NCBI GenBank assembly: GCA_022791455.1 | Contig: JAAVZC010000008.1 | Location: forward strand, 62,001-126,000 | Reading direction: 5' to 3' | Length of the DNA: 64,000 nt | Source: Eggerthellaceae bacterium | GTDB taxonomy: Bacteria > Actinomycetota > Coriobacteriia > Coriobacteriales > Eggerthellaceae | Shown: positions 10,271-17,242 of the stretch, piece by piece | How positions within the stretch are numbered: the stretch's first letter is position 1 | How the letters are laid out: each line of letters starts with the position of its first letter | Notes under the pieces: model-generated | The model's database searches: none | Told to the model about the DNA's origin: nothing | Seen by the model: the letters and a program-made list of their open reading frames with translations, nothing else | Translations under genes and position numbers: made by a program

Positions 10271-10550
10271 AGGACCCAAAACCCCGCCATCCCCCACGCC
10301 GAGCGTCCTCTCGGGATCGAAAACCCCATCGTCCCCCACGACAGCCATGCCCCAAGGATCCAAAACCCCGTCATCCCCCACGACGGCCAAGTCCCGAGGA
10401 CCCAAAACCCCGTCGTCCCCCACGAGCCCGTGGGGGAAGGCCGCAATTACGATCCCGCAGACTCCCATGTGTTCCCTTGCAGGATCCAAAACCCCGTCGT
10501 CCCCCACAAATGCATCCTCGCTCGTGGGGGACGACGGGGTTTTCGGTCCC
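10271..10550 (+). repeat. 42-bp tandem repeat array with an inverted terminal copy
   Basis: Copies of AGGAYCCAAAACCCCGTC plus GTCCCCCACGA begin at 10271, 10313, 10355, 10397 and 10481: an exact 42-base period, with a decayed copy at the expected 10439 position. The last copy (about 10521-10550) is inverted (CTCGTGGGGGACGACGGGG), so the array can fold back on itself. The minus strand reads as 14-residue repeats of VVGDDGVLDP, which follows from the period being divisible by 3; there is no start signal. It lies between the convergent atpC and mcrC genes. Confidence 0.75.
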
Positions 10551-10560
10551 GCCACCAAGC

Positions 10561-10810
10561 TCAAAGACCAAAACACCCGTCTCGTCCACGGAATTCTCGC
10601 TTAAACCGTGGACGAGACAGGCGTTTCGATCCCGGCGCTATTCTCGAGGACCCAAAACCCCGCCTCATCCACACTTGTTGGGGAAATTTCGTGGACGAGG
10701 CGCCAATTTCGGTCCCGGTATTGCATTCGAGGACCCAAAACTCAGCCTCGTCCACGGTTCGCAGCATTAAACCGTGGACGAGGCGGCAATCTCGATCTTC
10801 GGCCTCTCGA
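10561..10810 (+). repeat. Three ~83-bp inverted-repeat units
   Basis: Units start near 10564, 10647 and 10730 (83-base spacing). Each has a left arm such as AGGACCCAAAACCCCGCCTC plus TCCAC and a right arm such as GTGGACGAGGCG followed by TTTCGGTCCC, so each transcribed unit can form a long hairpin. The sequence of the left arm is related to the preceding 42-bp array (GGACCCAAAACCCC shared), so both probably derive from one ancestral element. The arms vary together, for example GTCTCGTCCACGG pairs with CCGTGGACGAGAC in unit 1. Confidence 0.7.
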
Positions 10811-10862
10811 TGATTGAATTAGCCCTCGACTAAACCCTTTTCTTTATAGGCGGAAGTACAAA

Positions 10863-12179
10863 CTATGGCTCCTGGTTGACTTGGCCGCTGATGAGTTTGA
10901 GAAGTTCTGCTATAGCGGTGGTTTTCGAGGACTCTGGTTCGGGTTTCCCGTCCGGTAGAGCATAGTGGAAGGTGTGAACGCGGACAGTGCGGTCTTCTAT
11001 TTTTGTTTCGTAGTACAGCTTGGCACCCGAACTCTCGTCCTCGGAAGGGTAGATTAGCGTTACGTCATCGACTCCATAGCGGGCGGCGTAGGCGAACATC
11101 TGATATATATCGGCCTGCGACGGTTTGCCGTCGGAAGGTATTTTCCATTTCGTGTCAAGGATTACTGTGCGTCCCCTTGGTCTGCTGACAACAAGATCGG
11201 GCTTGAGCTGATAGCGGCTGGGCGAATCGAAGAGATATTTTCGTCGGTCCTGTGCTCGCACGACGAGTCCATCTTTGGCAGCTTCGCGTTTGAGGCGAGC
11301 TGCAACGTAATCTTCGAAGATGCGCTCCATGGGGAAGAGAAGTGCGTCGGCGGACACGATGCCGGGGAAAGAGGTAGGAGCTTCGCCGGCGAGGAAGATA
11401 CGGCACCATGTGAGAACGGTTTCGTAATGGGCAAGATTTCGGTCATTTTTACAGGCGAGGAAATCGCCGCGCACGTTGGTGCTGGCGGTCACTTCGGCCA
11501 AGTGATCGAGTGCGATTTTTATGCGGCGACGATTCTCTGCGCTCCGTGATTCTCGCGCAAGCTTATTCAGGCAGGCTTTGAGCAAGCGATTTTCCGGCCT
11601 GTCCACGTGATAGATACTGTATTCGACATAAATGCGCGACTGGTCGGTGTGGTTGCGGCGAAGATGCTCGCTGAAGTTGATGCGACCCTTCACGAAGCGC
11701 TCGTTGCCCTCCCATTCCCGATAGTCGGAGCAAATGCCGCGTTTGATCACTTCGCGCACCTCATCGAGGAACGAAGAGATGAATACTTCAGCGATGGGCA
11801 GTTTCTGCGTTGCCAACGGCGCGTGCCCAAGGTTCTTGAACGGTGCCTCCCTAAGTTCGGCGAGCATGGCTAAGAAAGTTTGGCGTGTTTGCTCTTCCGT
11901 GCGGTTGAGCTTGCCGATTTTCGGAAGGATCTCGATAACGGCGTCTGCCGCGGTAATGACGCCGACGTAGTTTTGGGCTTTGAGAACCTTGCGCCCCTTG
12001 CAACTTGTCAGGCGAAAAACCTCGTGCAGCTCCTGGCCGGCTTTTTCATCGCGCGCTGTAAGGTCGCCGAGAAAAACTTCAAGCGCCTCGAAGGCCTCGG
12101 GGCTGATTGCCCGAGAGCCTTCGAGGATAGAGGACGCGCAAAGCTGATCGTACTCAAAGAGCGTGATCGGATCAGACAT
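10863..12179 (-). CDS. mcrC: McrC-like subunit of a modification-dependent restriction system
   Basis: Nuclease subunit that pairs with the McrB GTPase to cut modified DNA. 438 residues; the N-terminal half is typical McrC (FEYDQL, then an OB-like part and a region around WEGNERFVKGRINFSEHLRR) and the C-terminal half holds the PD-(D/E)xK core: YQLKPDLVV followed by VILDTKWK, providing the Asp and the D-x-K. The ATG at 12179 overlaps the mcrB end by 8 bases. Directly after the stop codon the sequence AGGAGCCATAG-TTTGTACTTC repeats the ribosome binding site and start of the DUF2779 gene upstream (see findings). Confidence 0.88.
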   Translation of the reverse strand: MSDPITLFEYDQLCASSILEGSRAISPEAFEALEVFLGDLTARDEKAGQELHEVFRLTSCKGRKVLKAQNYVGVITAADAVIEILPKIGKLNRTEEQTRQTFLAMLAELREAPFKNLGHAPLATQKLPIAEVFISSFLDEVREVIKRGICSDYREWEGNERFVKGRINFSEHLRRNHTDQSRIYVEYSIYHVDRPENRLLKACLNKLARESRSAENRRRIKIALDHLAEVTASTNVRGDFLACKNDRNLAHYETVLTWCRIFLAGEAPTSFPGIVSADALLFPMERIFEDYVAARLKREAAKDGLVVRAQDRRKYLFDSPSRYQLKPDLVVSRPRGRTVILDTKWKIPSDGKPSQADIYQMFAYAARYGVDDVTLIYPSEDESSGAKLYYETKIEDRTVRVHTFHYALPDGKPEPESSKTTAIAELLKLISGQVNQEP

Positions 12180-14061
12180 TGGCTACCTGCTCATCGTTGG
12201 CATCGAGGTAGATCCGGATGAAGTCGTCGGCGGTCCAGGTGTCTGGGCTGCTCACAACGAGCGGAGCTTCAAACTCGCCAAGCTTCTTGAGGTATTTCGA
12301 TTCGTCCTGCGCTTGGACGATTAGGCCCTTGTCGTTGCGCGTGTCGTTGAGTACTAGACGAATCTTGTCAAAGTCATCATAGAAGTATTCCTGGAGAAGG
12401 GGAATGATCTTGTTTGAGAAACGAGATTTCAGCTCTTCTAGGGTGCTGACCCCCATAAGACAAGAGTGACCAATTAGGTGATCGCGATCGTACAAAACGG
12501 CTATGCGGGCGTTGATTGCGGTCAGGATTTTGGATAGATCGATCGAATCTGCGAGAGCTCCTGTGCATGGGATTTCATATTCTTCTAATACTGAAGGATC
12601 GGGGCTGACTTCCCAGAAATCGAAGCGTCGACGTAGGGCCGTATCGATTTGGGCGAGGGAGCGATCTGCGGTATTCATAGTGCCGATGACGTACACGTTA
12701 GAGGGTATGGAGAATTTCGTCTTGGAGTAGGGGAGAATGCTAGATTGCTCCTCGATACCGTTTCCCTCGCGTTTGGTCTCTTCGAGAAGGGTGATTAGCT
12801 CGCCGAAGATACGCGATATATTGCCGCGGTTGATTTCGTCGATGATGAAGAAATAGGGTTTCGTATTTTGAACTGTCAGTTCATCGTTGTCCCCGATCAG
12901 CTGAGCAATCTGAAGTGCCTCTTCTCTGCCGAGTTGCATGCGATAGATGGTCGAGAGGGTCATATTTGGAATATTGAAGCGATCAACGACCTCCAGCGGC
13001 TCGCCTTTGGCTATCCATCGCACGTTGCGCTGGCGCTTGAATCTATCGCGAGATTCCACCCATTCTGGATCTCCGGTAACAACCCCGACCGCATCAATGG
13101 CTGTAGCGGAGTAGCAGGAAAGGACAATATCGCCGATGCGCATACGATTGTAGAATGCATCCAGTATTGATTTGCCACCATGGGCCCCAAAATCGCACTC
13201 TTCGGTTATGTCTGGGCCGTAGGCATCCCAGCCAATGCGGATATGGCCATTCTCGAGGCATTCCGTTCGAGTTTGGTTGGTTCCCGATCCGCCCAGTGAT
13301 ACTTTCCAAACAGTGGGATGATTGTTGATGCCATAGTCGGCAAGAGTGATAGGTGCTCTTGCGCGTTCGCAGAATGATTTAAATATCCCATCTTCTACGG
13401 CGTATGTCATGGAAGATTGACCATCATCGCCCTCTTCCAGCTTGGGGCGAATGCCTTCGATGAACTCTTCGTACCCTAATGACTGATGGAAGGTTGTGAA
13501 GGAGATTCGACCGTTTGGATCCTGAAGCTGCTCTCTATACCAAGTTTTGGCCGCCGCGATTTCCTCTGGTTGCAAATTGCGGAGCGATTCGGCTGTGCAT
13601 TCGATGCCTTGGTCAATGAGCCAGGAGATGGTTGCGATATTGAAGGTTTTGCCGGTTCCGGGAGGGCCGTAAAGAATGATGTTGAGGGGGAGCGTAGGAT
13701 CTAAAGCGTCGCCGCGTTGCTCGTTTGGGCGTTCGTTTTGGACTTCGGCTAGGAAGTCACGGTACTTAGTAAAGGCATTTCTGATGTCCCCGTCTACCCC
13801 TGGTCCGCCTGCAGCCTTTATCTGGAATTCCTTTTCTGCGGTCGACTTAATTAACCGCTCCACAATCGAAATGTCTGAGGTCGAAAAAAGATTATCTGGA
13901 ACATCCTGCGACTTCCAAGGTGCGTAACGTCCAGTTCGCTGCAGCCTCCTAGCGTACCCATTAGCAGTGGACTCTTTGAGGTGCTTGCGCGTTGTCGCCC
14001 AGATCTTGAATCGCCTCTCTTGTTCTGCGGCTTCAACGGTAGGGCGGCTTGTTTCTGTCAT
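12172..14061 (-). CDS. mcrB: McrB-like AAA+ GTPase with an EVE-like insert
   Basis: Motor subunit of the McrBC system. From the ATG at 14061 (preceded by GAAGGAGAAGGC; the frame is open to 14241 but without such a site) the 629-residue protein shows an N-terminal helical region, Walker A GPPGTGKT at 132-139, Walker B FFIIDEINRGN near 404-413 and the McrB signature MNTADRS at 462-468 with RRRF at 477-480. Between Walker A and Walker B lies an extra domain (about residues 248-375: VWKVSLGGSG, HIRIGWDAYG, GDIVLSCYS) that looks like an EVE/PUA-type module, a class that binds modified bases. Specificity cannot be deduced. Confidence 0.88.
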   Translation of the reverse strand: MTETSRPTVEAAEQERRFKIWATTRKHLKESTANGYARRLQRTGRYAPWKSQDVPDNLFSTSDISIVERLIKSTAEKEFQIKAAGGPGVDGDIRNAFTKYRDFLAEVQNERPNEQRGDALDPTLPLNIILYGPPGTGKTFNIATISWLIDQGIECTAESLRNLQPEEIAAAKTWYREQLQDPNGRISFTTFHQSLGYEEFIEGIRPKLEEGDDGQSSMTYAVEDGIFKSFCERARAPITLADYGINNHPTVWKVSLGGSGTNQTRTECLENGHIRIGWDAYGPDITEECDFGAHGGKSILDAFYNRMRIGDIVLSCYSATAIDAVGVVTGDPEWVESRDRFKRQRNVRWIAKGEPLEVVDRFNIPNMTLSTIYRMQLGREEALQIAQLIGDNDELTVQNTKPYFFIIDEINRGNISRIFGELITLLEETKREGNGIEEQSSILPYSKTKFSIPSNVYVIGTMNTADRSLAQIDTALRRRFDFWEVSPDPSVLEEYEIPCTGALADSIDLSKILTAINARIAVLYDRDHLIGHSCLMGVSTLEELKSRFSNKIIPLLQEYFYDDFDKIRLVLNDTRNDKGLIVQAQDESKYLKKLGEFEAPLVVSSPDTWTADDFIRIYLDANDEQVANV

Positions 14062-14295
14062 GCCTTCTCCTTCTCTTCTTTCATGTGGGGCGGCCTGGAA
14101 AATACGGTATGCCTTCGTATTGGAGTCGTTAACGAGCGCCAAGTCCTGCGCGGCGGCAAGAAGAAGAGCATCCACCCTCGGTCGCCAAACCCAGAAGTTG
14201 CAACAGCAGCCTTCAGAATGAGCAGATGCCCTTCTTTTCAAAGGCTTGCTGTGCGAAGAGCCGGTTGGGCTCGGATATGACCCCGCAGGGTATTT

Positions 14296-14380
14296 CTGGG
14301 TTTGGCAGGGCTGATTGTACCAGCGAAACCCTCCGCCAACAAGGCGAAGGCCTCTGTGCGAGCTGGGCTTGGCGACCGAG
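14296..14380 (-). promoter_or_regulatory. Promoter of mcrBC with flanking repeated boxes
   Basis: On the minus strand, TTGTTG (14342-14337), a 17-base spacer and TACAAT (14319-14314) form a near-consensus sigma-70 type promoter. Two boxes, read on the + strand, flank it: CTGGGTTTGGCA at 14296 and CTGGGCTTGGCGACCGAG at 14363, 67 bases apart. The same layout with the same sequences stands upstream of the DUF2779 gene at 16114-16201. The mRNA leader to mcrB would be about 250 bases. Confidence 0.7.
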
Positions 14381-14428
14381 GGTGCGGTTGGCGAAGGAGG
14401 TCAGCCGGCACATTCAGCAGGTGTAATG

Positions 14429-15955
14429 TTATGAGTTCAGCGAAGGCTTTTCTGGGGCACTATTGTCCCTCAGCCACTTCCAGATTTTGACCATGGCCAA
14501 GGTGTCCAGCTCGCAGTAGCGCAGGAGCTGTTCTCGGATGACGGCCTGTTGTTCGGGCGTGTGCTTGGGCAGGTCGCGGAAGGCGCTAGCCGCCTCACCG
14601 CCGTTGTGGACGCCTTCGAGTGTGTGGTAGTCGAGTTGCGGGTCGTTCGGGAAGAGGGCGGGCAGCACTGCCTTGATGGAGCAGCTGCCGTGCATCTCGC
14701 GGAGGTAGACGTGCCCCTGCTGGAAAGGCGTCATGAGGTCGCGGATGTTGTTGTGAATGTTCATCAGGCGGTCGGAGAGGTCTGGATAAAGCTCGGCCAT
14801 GCGCTTGATGCGGCTTTTCTCAAAGCCCATATTCCAAGCAAGGATGCAGGCATCACGAGGGATGTCGTGGCAGAGCGCCTCAGCTACGGCGCGGCGCGGG
14901 TCGGAGCCTGTCTCGCCGAGGAATTCCGTATGGCGCAGAGGTGCGTTCGGGCCGTCCAGCCAATGCAGCGAGTACTGGGAGGTCACCTGCTCGAAGGGGC
15001 TCTGGCCGTCGAACGAGGGAACGGCCTCCTGGAAGGTCTCAAAATCGAGGAAGTACAGGGGGAAGGGAAGGTTGTCGAGGAAGGCGGCGACTTCGGCCTT
15101 GTCGATGAGGGGCGACAGCTGGTTAACCTCTGCAAGGACCTGGGTCTGCTGCTTCTCGTTCAGGCTGTCGAAGGCGTCGGGGTCGCTGAGCAGCTCCTCG
15201 AAGCCGGGCACGCCTCGCTCGATGAGGGCGATCGCCTTCTTCTTCCGAAGCCGTCCGATGTCGAAGACGCTGGGGGAGGGAAGTGCGCGGTGGCACCATT
15301 GCCGGTATCCGCATAGGTAGGGCTCAAAACACTGGAGGCCCAGGGGTGCTTCGGGCTCGGTCTCCGCGTCGGCCACCGCGGCGATGGCGTCTGCGCGTGC
15401 GGCCACGTGAGGCATCATCGCGCGGATCACGTCGGTATGGTCTTCCACGGAGAAAAGTTGCTGCAGGTCAAGCTCGCCCTGGCGCACGTAGGCGCTGTTG
15501 ATGTGCATGAGGCTGGCGGAGGCGACGCGGTGGCCGCAGCGCTCCACTAGCCAGCACTGGTAGGCCAGATCGTGGTAGTAGACGTCCTTCATCGAGGTGG
15601 AGGACTTGACTTCCGTAATGTCGAAGGAGCCGTCGGCGCGCACCCTCAGGATGTCCACCATGCAGTAGTGGTTGCCGAGCCTGAAGGTGGCCTCGCAGAT
15701 GACGTGCTCGCCGGCGCCGAGGAGCCGTTGCGTTTCGGCGGCGGCCTTGGCGAACCGTTCCTTGTCGTCGGGGTCGAAGGTCACCTCGACGAATGGTCCG
15801 TAGTACCCCGTGGCCAAGTCGCCCACCTCGTTTCCGGTGGTCAGCACGTTCTCGTCCATGCAGGTGGGGTCGAACTGCTCCGGCATGTTCCGCTGCATCC
15901 AAAGCATCTTCGGACACTGAATCCCGCTGGTGTATTTCGATTTCGAGAAGTACAA
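14429..15955 (-). CDS. DUF2779-family protein: Fe-S PD-(D/E)xK nuclease plus DEDD exonuclease-like domain
   Basis: 508 residues. The N-terminal half resembles Cas4/AddB-type nucleases: Asp101 then Glu115-Val-Lys117 (DITEVKSS), with Cys14 and a distal Cys209-x5-Cys215-x5-Cys221 set that could hold an iron-sulfur cluster. The C-terminal half (DUF2779) begins YFLDFETF (Asp305, Glu307) and ends with YCELDTLAMVKIW, the pattern of DEDD exonucleases. The start is TTG at 15955 with AGGAG six bases upstream; no ATG is nearby. It lies upstream of mcrB with its own copy of the mcrBC promoter, which suggests a shared defence role; substrate unknown. Confidence 0.8.
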   Translation of the reverse strand: MYFSKSKYTSGIQCPKMLWMQRNMPEQFDPTCMDENVLTTGNEVGDLATGYYGPFVEVTFDPDDKERFAKAAAETQRLLGAGEHVICEATFRLGNHYCMVDILRVRADGSFDITEVKSSTSMKDVYYHDLAYQCWLVERCGHRVASASLMHINSAYVRQGELDLQQLFSVEDHTDVIRAMMPHVAARADAIAAVADAETEPEAPLGLQCFEPYLCGYRQWCHRALPSPSVFDIGRLRKKKAIALIERGVPGFEELLSDPDAFDSLNEKQQTQVLAEVNQLSPLIDKAEVAAFLDNLPFPLYFLDFETFQEAVPSFDGQSPFEQVTSQYSLHWLDGPNAPLRHTEFLGETGSDPRRAVAEALCHDIPRDACILAWNMGFEKSRIKRMAELYPDLSDRLMNIHNNIRDLMTPFQQGHVYLREMHGSCSIKAVLPALFPNDPQLDYHTLEGVHNGGEAASAFRDLPKHTPEQQAVIREQLLRYCELDTLAMVKIWKWLRDNSAPEKPSLNS

Positions 15956-16113
15956 CTATGGCTCCTGACTAGACGACTTGCGACGAGCACCTGCTTTTTG
16001 ATTGTCAGACCCAGAAAAACTCGCTGTAGCTCTAGCAAAAGCGAGTGCTCATATAAAACGACGATTGGGCACAATTACCTACTGGGGTTCGGATGCGATA
16101 TCCAAAGGCGTGT

Positions 16114-16201
16114 CTGGGTTGGCAAGGCGGATTGTACCAAGTAAACGAAACGGCAACAAGGAAGATCGGGGCTTGGGAACCCCTGGGTTGGCGACCGAGG
16201 G
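16114..16201 (-). promoter_or_regulatory. Promoter of the DUF2779 gene, copy of the mcrBC promoter
   Basis: Minus strand TTGTTG (16159-16154), 17-base spacer, TACAAT (16136-16131). Read on the + strand, CTGGGTTGGCA (16114) and CTGGGTTGGCGACCGAGGG (16183) flank it, 69 bases apart, as at mcrBC. I see no gene in the surrounding intergenic region 15956-16371; the other parts of it show no clear structure. Confidence 0.7.
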
Positions 16202-16371
16202 TTTCGTATCGCGGTTCGCTACATTGGCCATCTACTTGAGGTATGTTATTTGGTGGTGACAACGAACAGGGATCAATAGCGACTCTCGTAGCGACTTGTA
16301 GCCTAAGATGTGTTTGGGACGGAACTACCGTTGCTGCAATTGTTTGTGATGTTGAACCGTCCGGCTTGCTA

Positions 16372-16542
16372 CTAGATGGCGCGCGACACCAATGCGTCGG
16401 CGTTCGGCATGTCTTCCTGAAGGTATGCATATTTCCGCTTGAAGTCTGCCTTCGTGAGTCCGAGGCCCTCCAACGGTTCTACCGCGCCGTCTAACCCGCG
16501 TAGCATCTTCATCAGTTCATCGACGCTCAATTCTCGGCTCAT
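16372..16542 (-). CDS. Small hypothetical protein, second gene of an HTH operon
   Basis: A 56-residue, acidic, helical protein (SVDELMKMLRGLDG at the N-terminus, KADFKRKYAYLQEDM in the middle). I place the start at the ATG at 16542, which overlaps the stop of the upstream HTH gene as ATGA; a longer frame to 16587 exists but would lie inside that gene. Translational coupling to a DNA-binding partner resembles the layout of toxin-antitoxin or excisionase modules, but no known toxin motif is visible. Confidence 0.55.
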   Translation of the reverse strand: MSRELSVDELMKMLRGLDGAVEPLEGLGLTKADFKRKYAYLQEDMPNADALVSRAI

Positions 16543-17012
16543 AGGATGATCCCCATCTCTTCGAAGGCGGGGAAGGCTCCCGGGCATGGGTAGGTCGAGA
16601 CGACGATGGGGGGCGTAATGGGCGGATGATCCTCAAGGCATCCGAGATTGGGGAACCGCTTATATGCCCCAGTCGCCTTGAGCATGGCACCGGCCTCGAA
16701 ACTGAGTCGCGTGGGGTCAATGGATGTCAGTTCATCATCGAAGCGGTTTTTGCGGTCGTTGACCATTTTATCCAGCCATCGATACATGAGGTAGAAATCT
16801 TCGTTGCTCCAGTCGGTGGTGTCGCGGTAGTAAAGAGGCGCTCCTCTCTTGTCGTCCTGGTATTTCCGGATGTCCTTCTCTGCGACGATCCAGTCAGTAT
16901 CGACTTTCTCAGCGGGAATGATCCCCCGTGAGAAAAGCCTGCATACGTATGCCTTCGAAACGCCCAGCGCGGCTGCGGCTTGGCGAGCGCTGAGGTGTTT
17001 GGGCCGTTTCAT
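16539..17012 (-). CDS. Excisionase/MerR-type HTH protein with unknown C-terminal domain
   Basis: 157 residues. Residues 7-50 form a winged helix-turn-helix of the excisionase type (LSARQAAAALGVSKAYVCRL, then IIPAEKVDTDWIVAEKDIRKY). The rest (WSNEDFYLMYRWLDKMV and onward) has no recognised family. The ATG is preceded by AGGAAAGG. A 16-base palindrome overlapping the predicted -10 box lies just upstream, so autorepression is likely. The gene overlaps the next small ORF by four bases. Confidence 0.7.
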   Translation of the reverse strand: MKRPKHLSARQAAAALGVSKAYVCRLFSRGIIPAEKVDTDWIVAEKDIRKYQDDKRGAPLYYRDTTDWSNEDFYLMYRWLDKMVNDRKNRFDDELTSIDPTRLSFEAGAMLKATGAYKRFPNLGCLEDHPPITPPIVVSTYPCPGAFPAFEEMGIIL

Positions 17013-17034
17013 CCGCGCCCCTTTCCTGATAAGT

Positions 17035-17071
17035 GTTTACGATTGTAAACCTTCAGTTGCTTTTCGATCAA
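17035..17071 (-). promoter_or_regulatory. Promoter with palindromic operator for the HTH operon
   Basis: GTTTAC-GATT-GTAAAC (17035-17050) is a perfect 6-base inverted repeat. On the minus strand it contains the -10 element TACAAT (17047-17042); TTGATC (17071-17066) lies 18 bases upstream as a -35. A dimeric HTH protein binding here would block the promoter. Confidence 0.6.
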
Positions 17072-17242
17072 GAGTGGACCAATGGCTTTTTTCTTAAATT
17101 TAGAAGATCGCCCATATGCCTCTTGCACTTTACAAGGCGCCGCCAGGAAGAATGACAGACTGTTGATAGTACCATTAATAGCCCTGGCGATTGCTCCTAT
17201 CTTCGTATCATCTGTGGCACGAAGGTTTGAAAGGAGATGGTC

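Noticed and set aside
10271..10550. CRISPR array
   Set aside because: The 42-base units are tandem with no unique spacers between them, and no cas genes are present; the DUF2779 protein is Cas4-like only in its nuclease fold.
10046..10813. Overlapping open frames with 14-residue peptide repeats in the repeat region
   Set aside because: The open frames result from a repeat unit of 42 bases (divisible by 3); no ribosome binding site, and both strands are open at once.
14062..14241. Longer N-terminus for McrB
   Set aside because: The region encodes a Cys/Trp-rich stretch without a ribosome binding site and lies in the mRNA leader; ATG 14061 has GAAGGAGAAGG.
15956..16371. tRNA or small RNA in the gap around the duplicated promoter
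   Set aside because: No cloverleaf could be built; the conserved parts are explained by promoter boxes.
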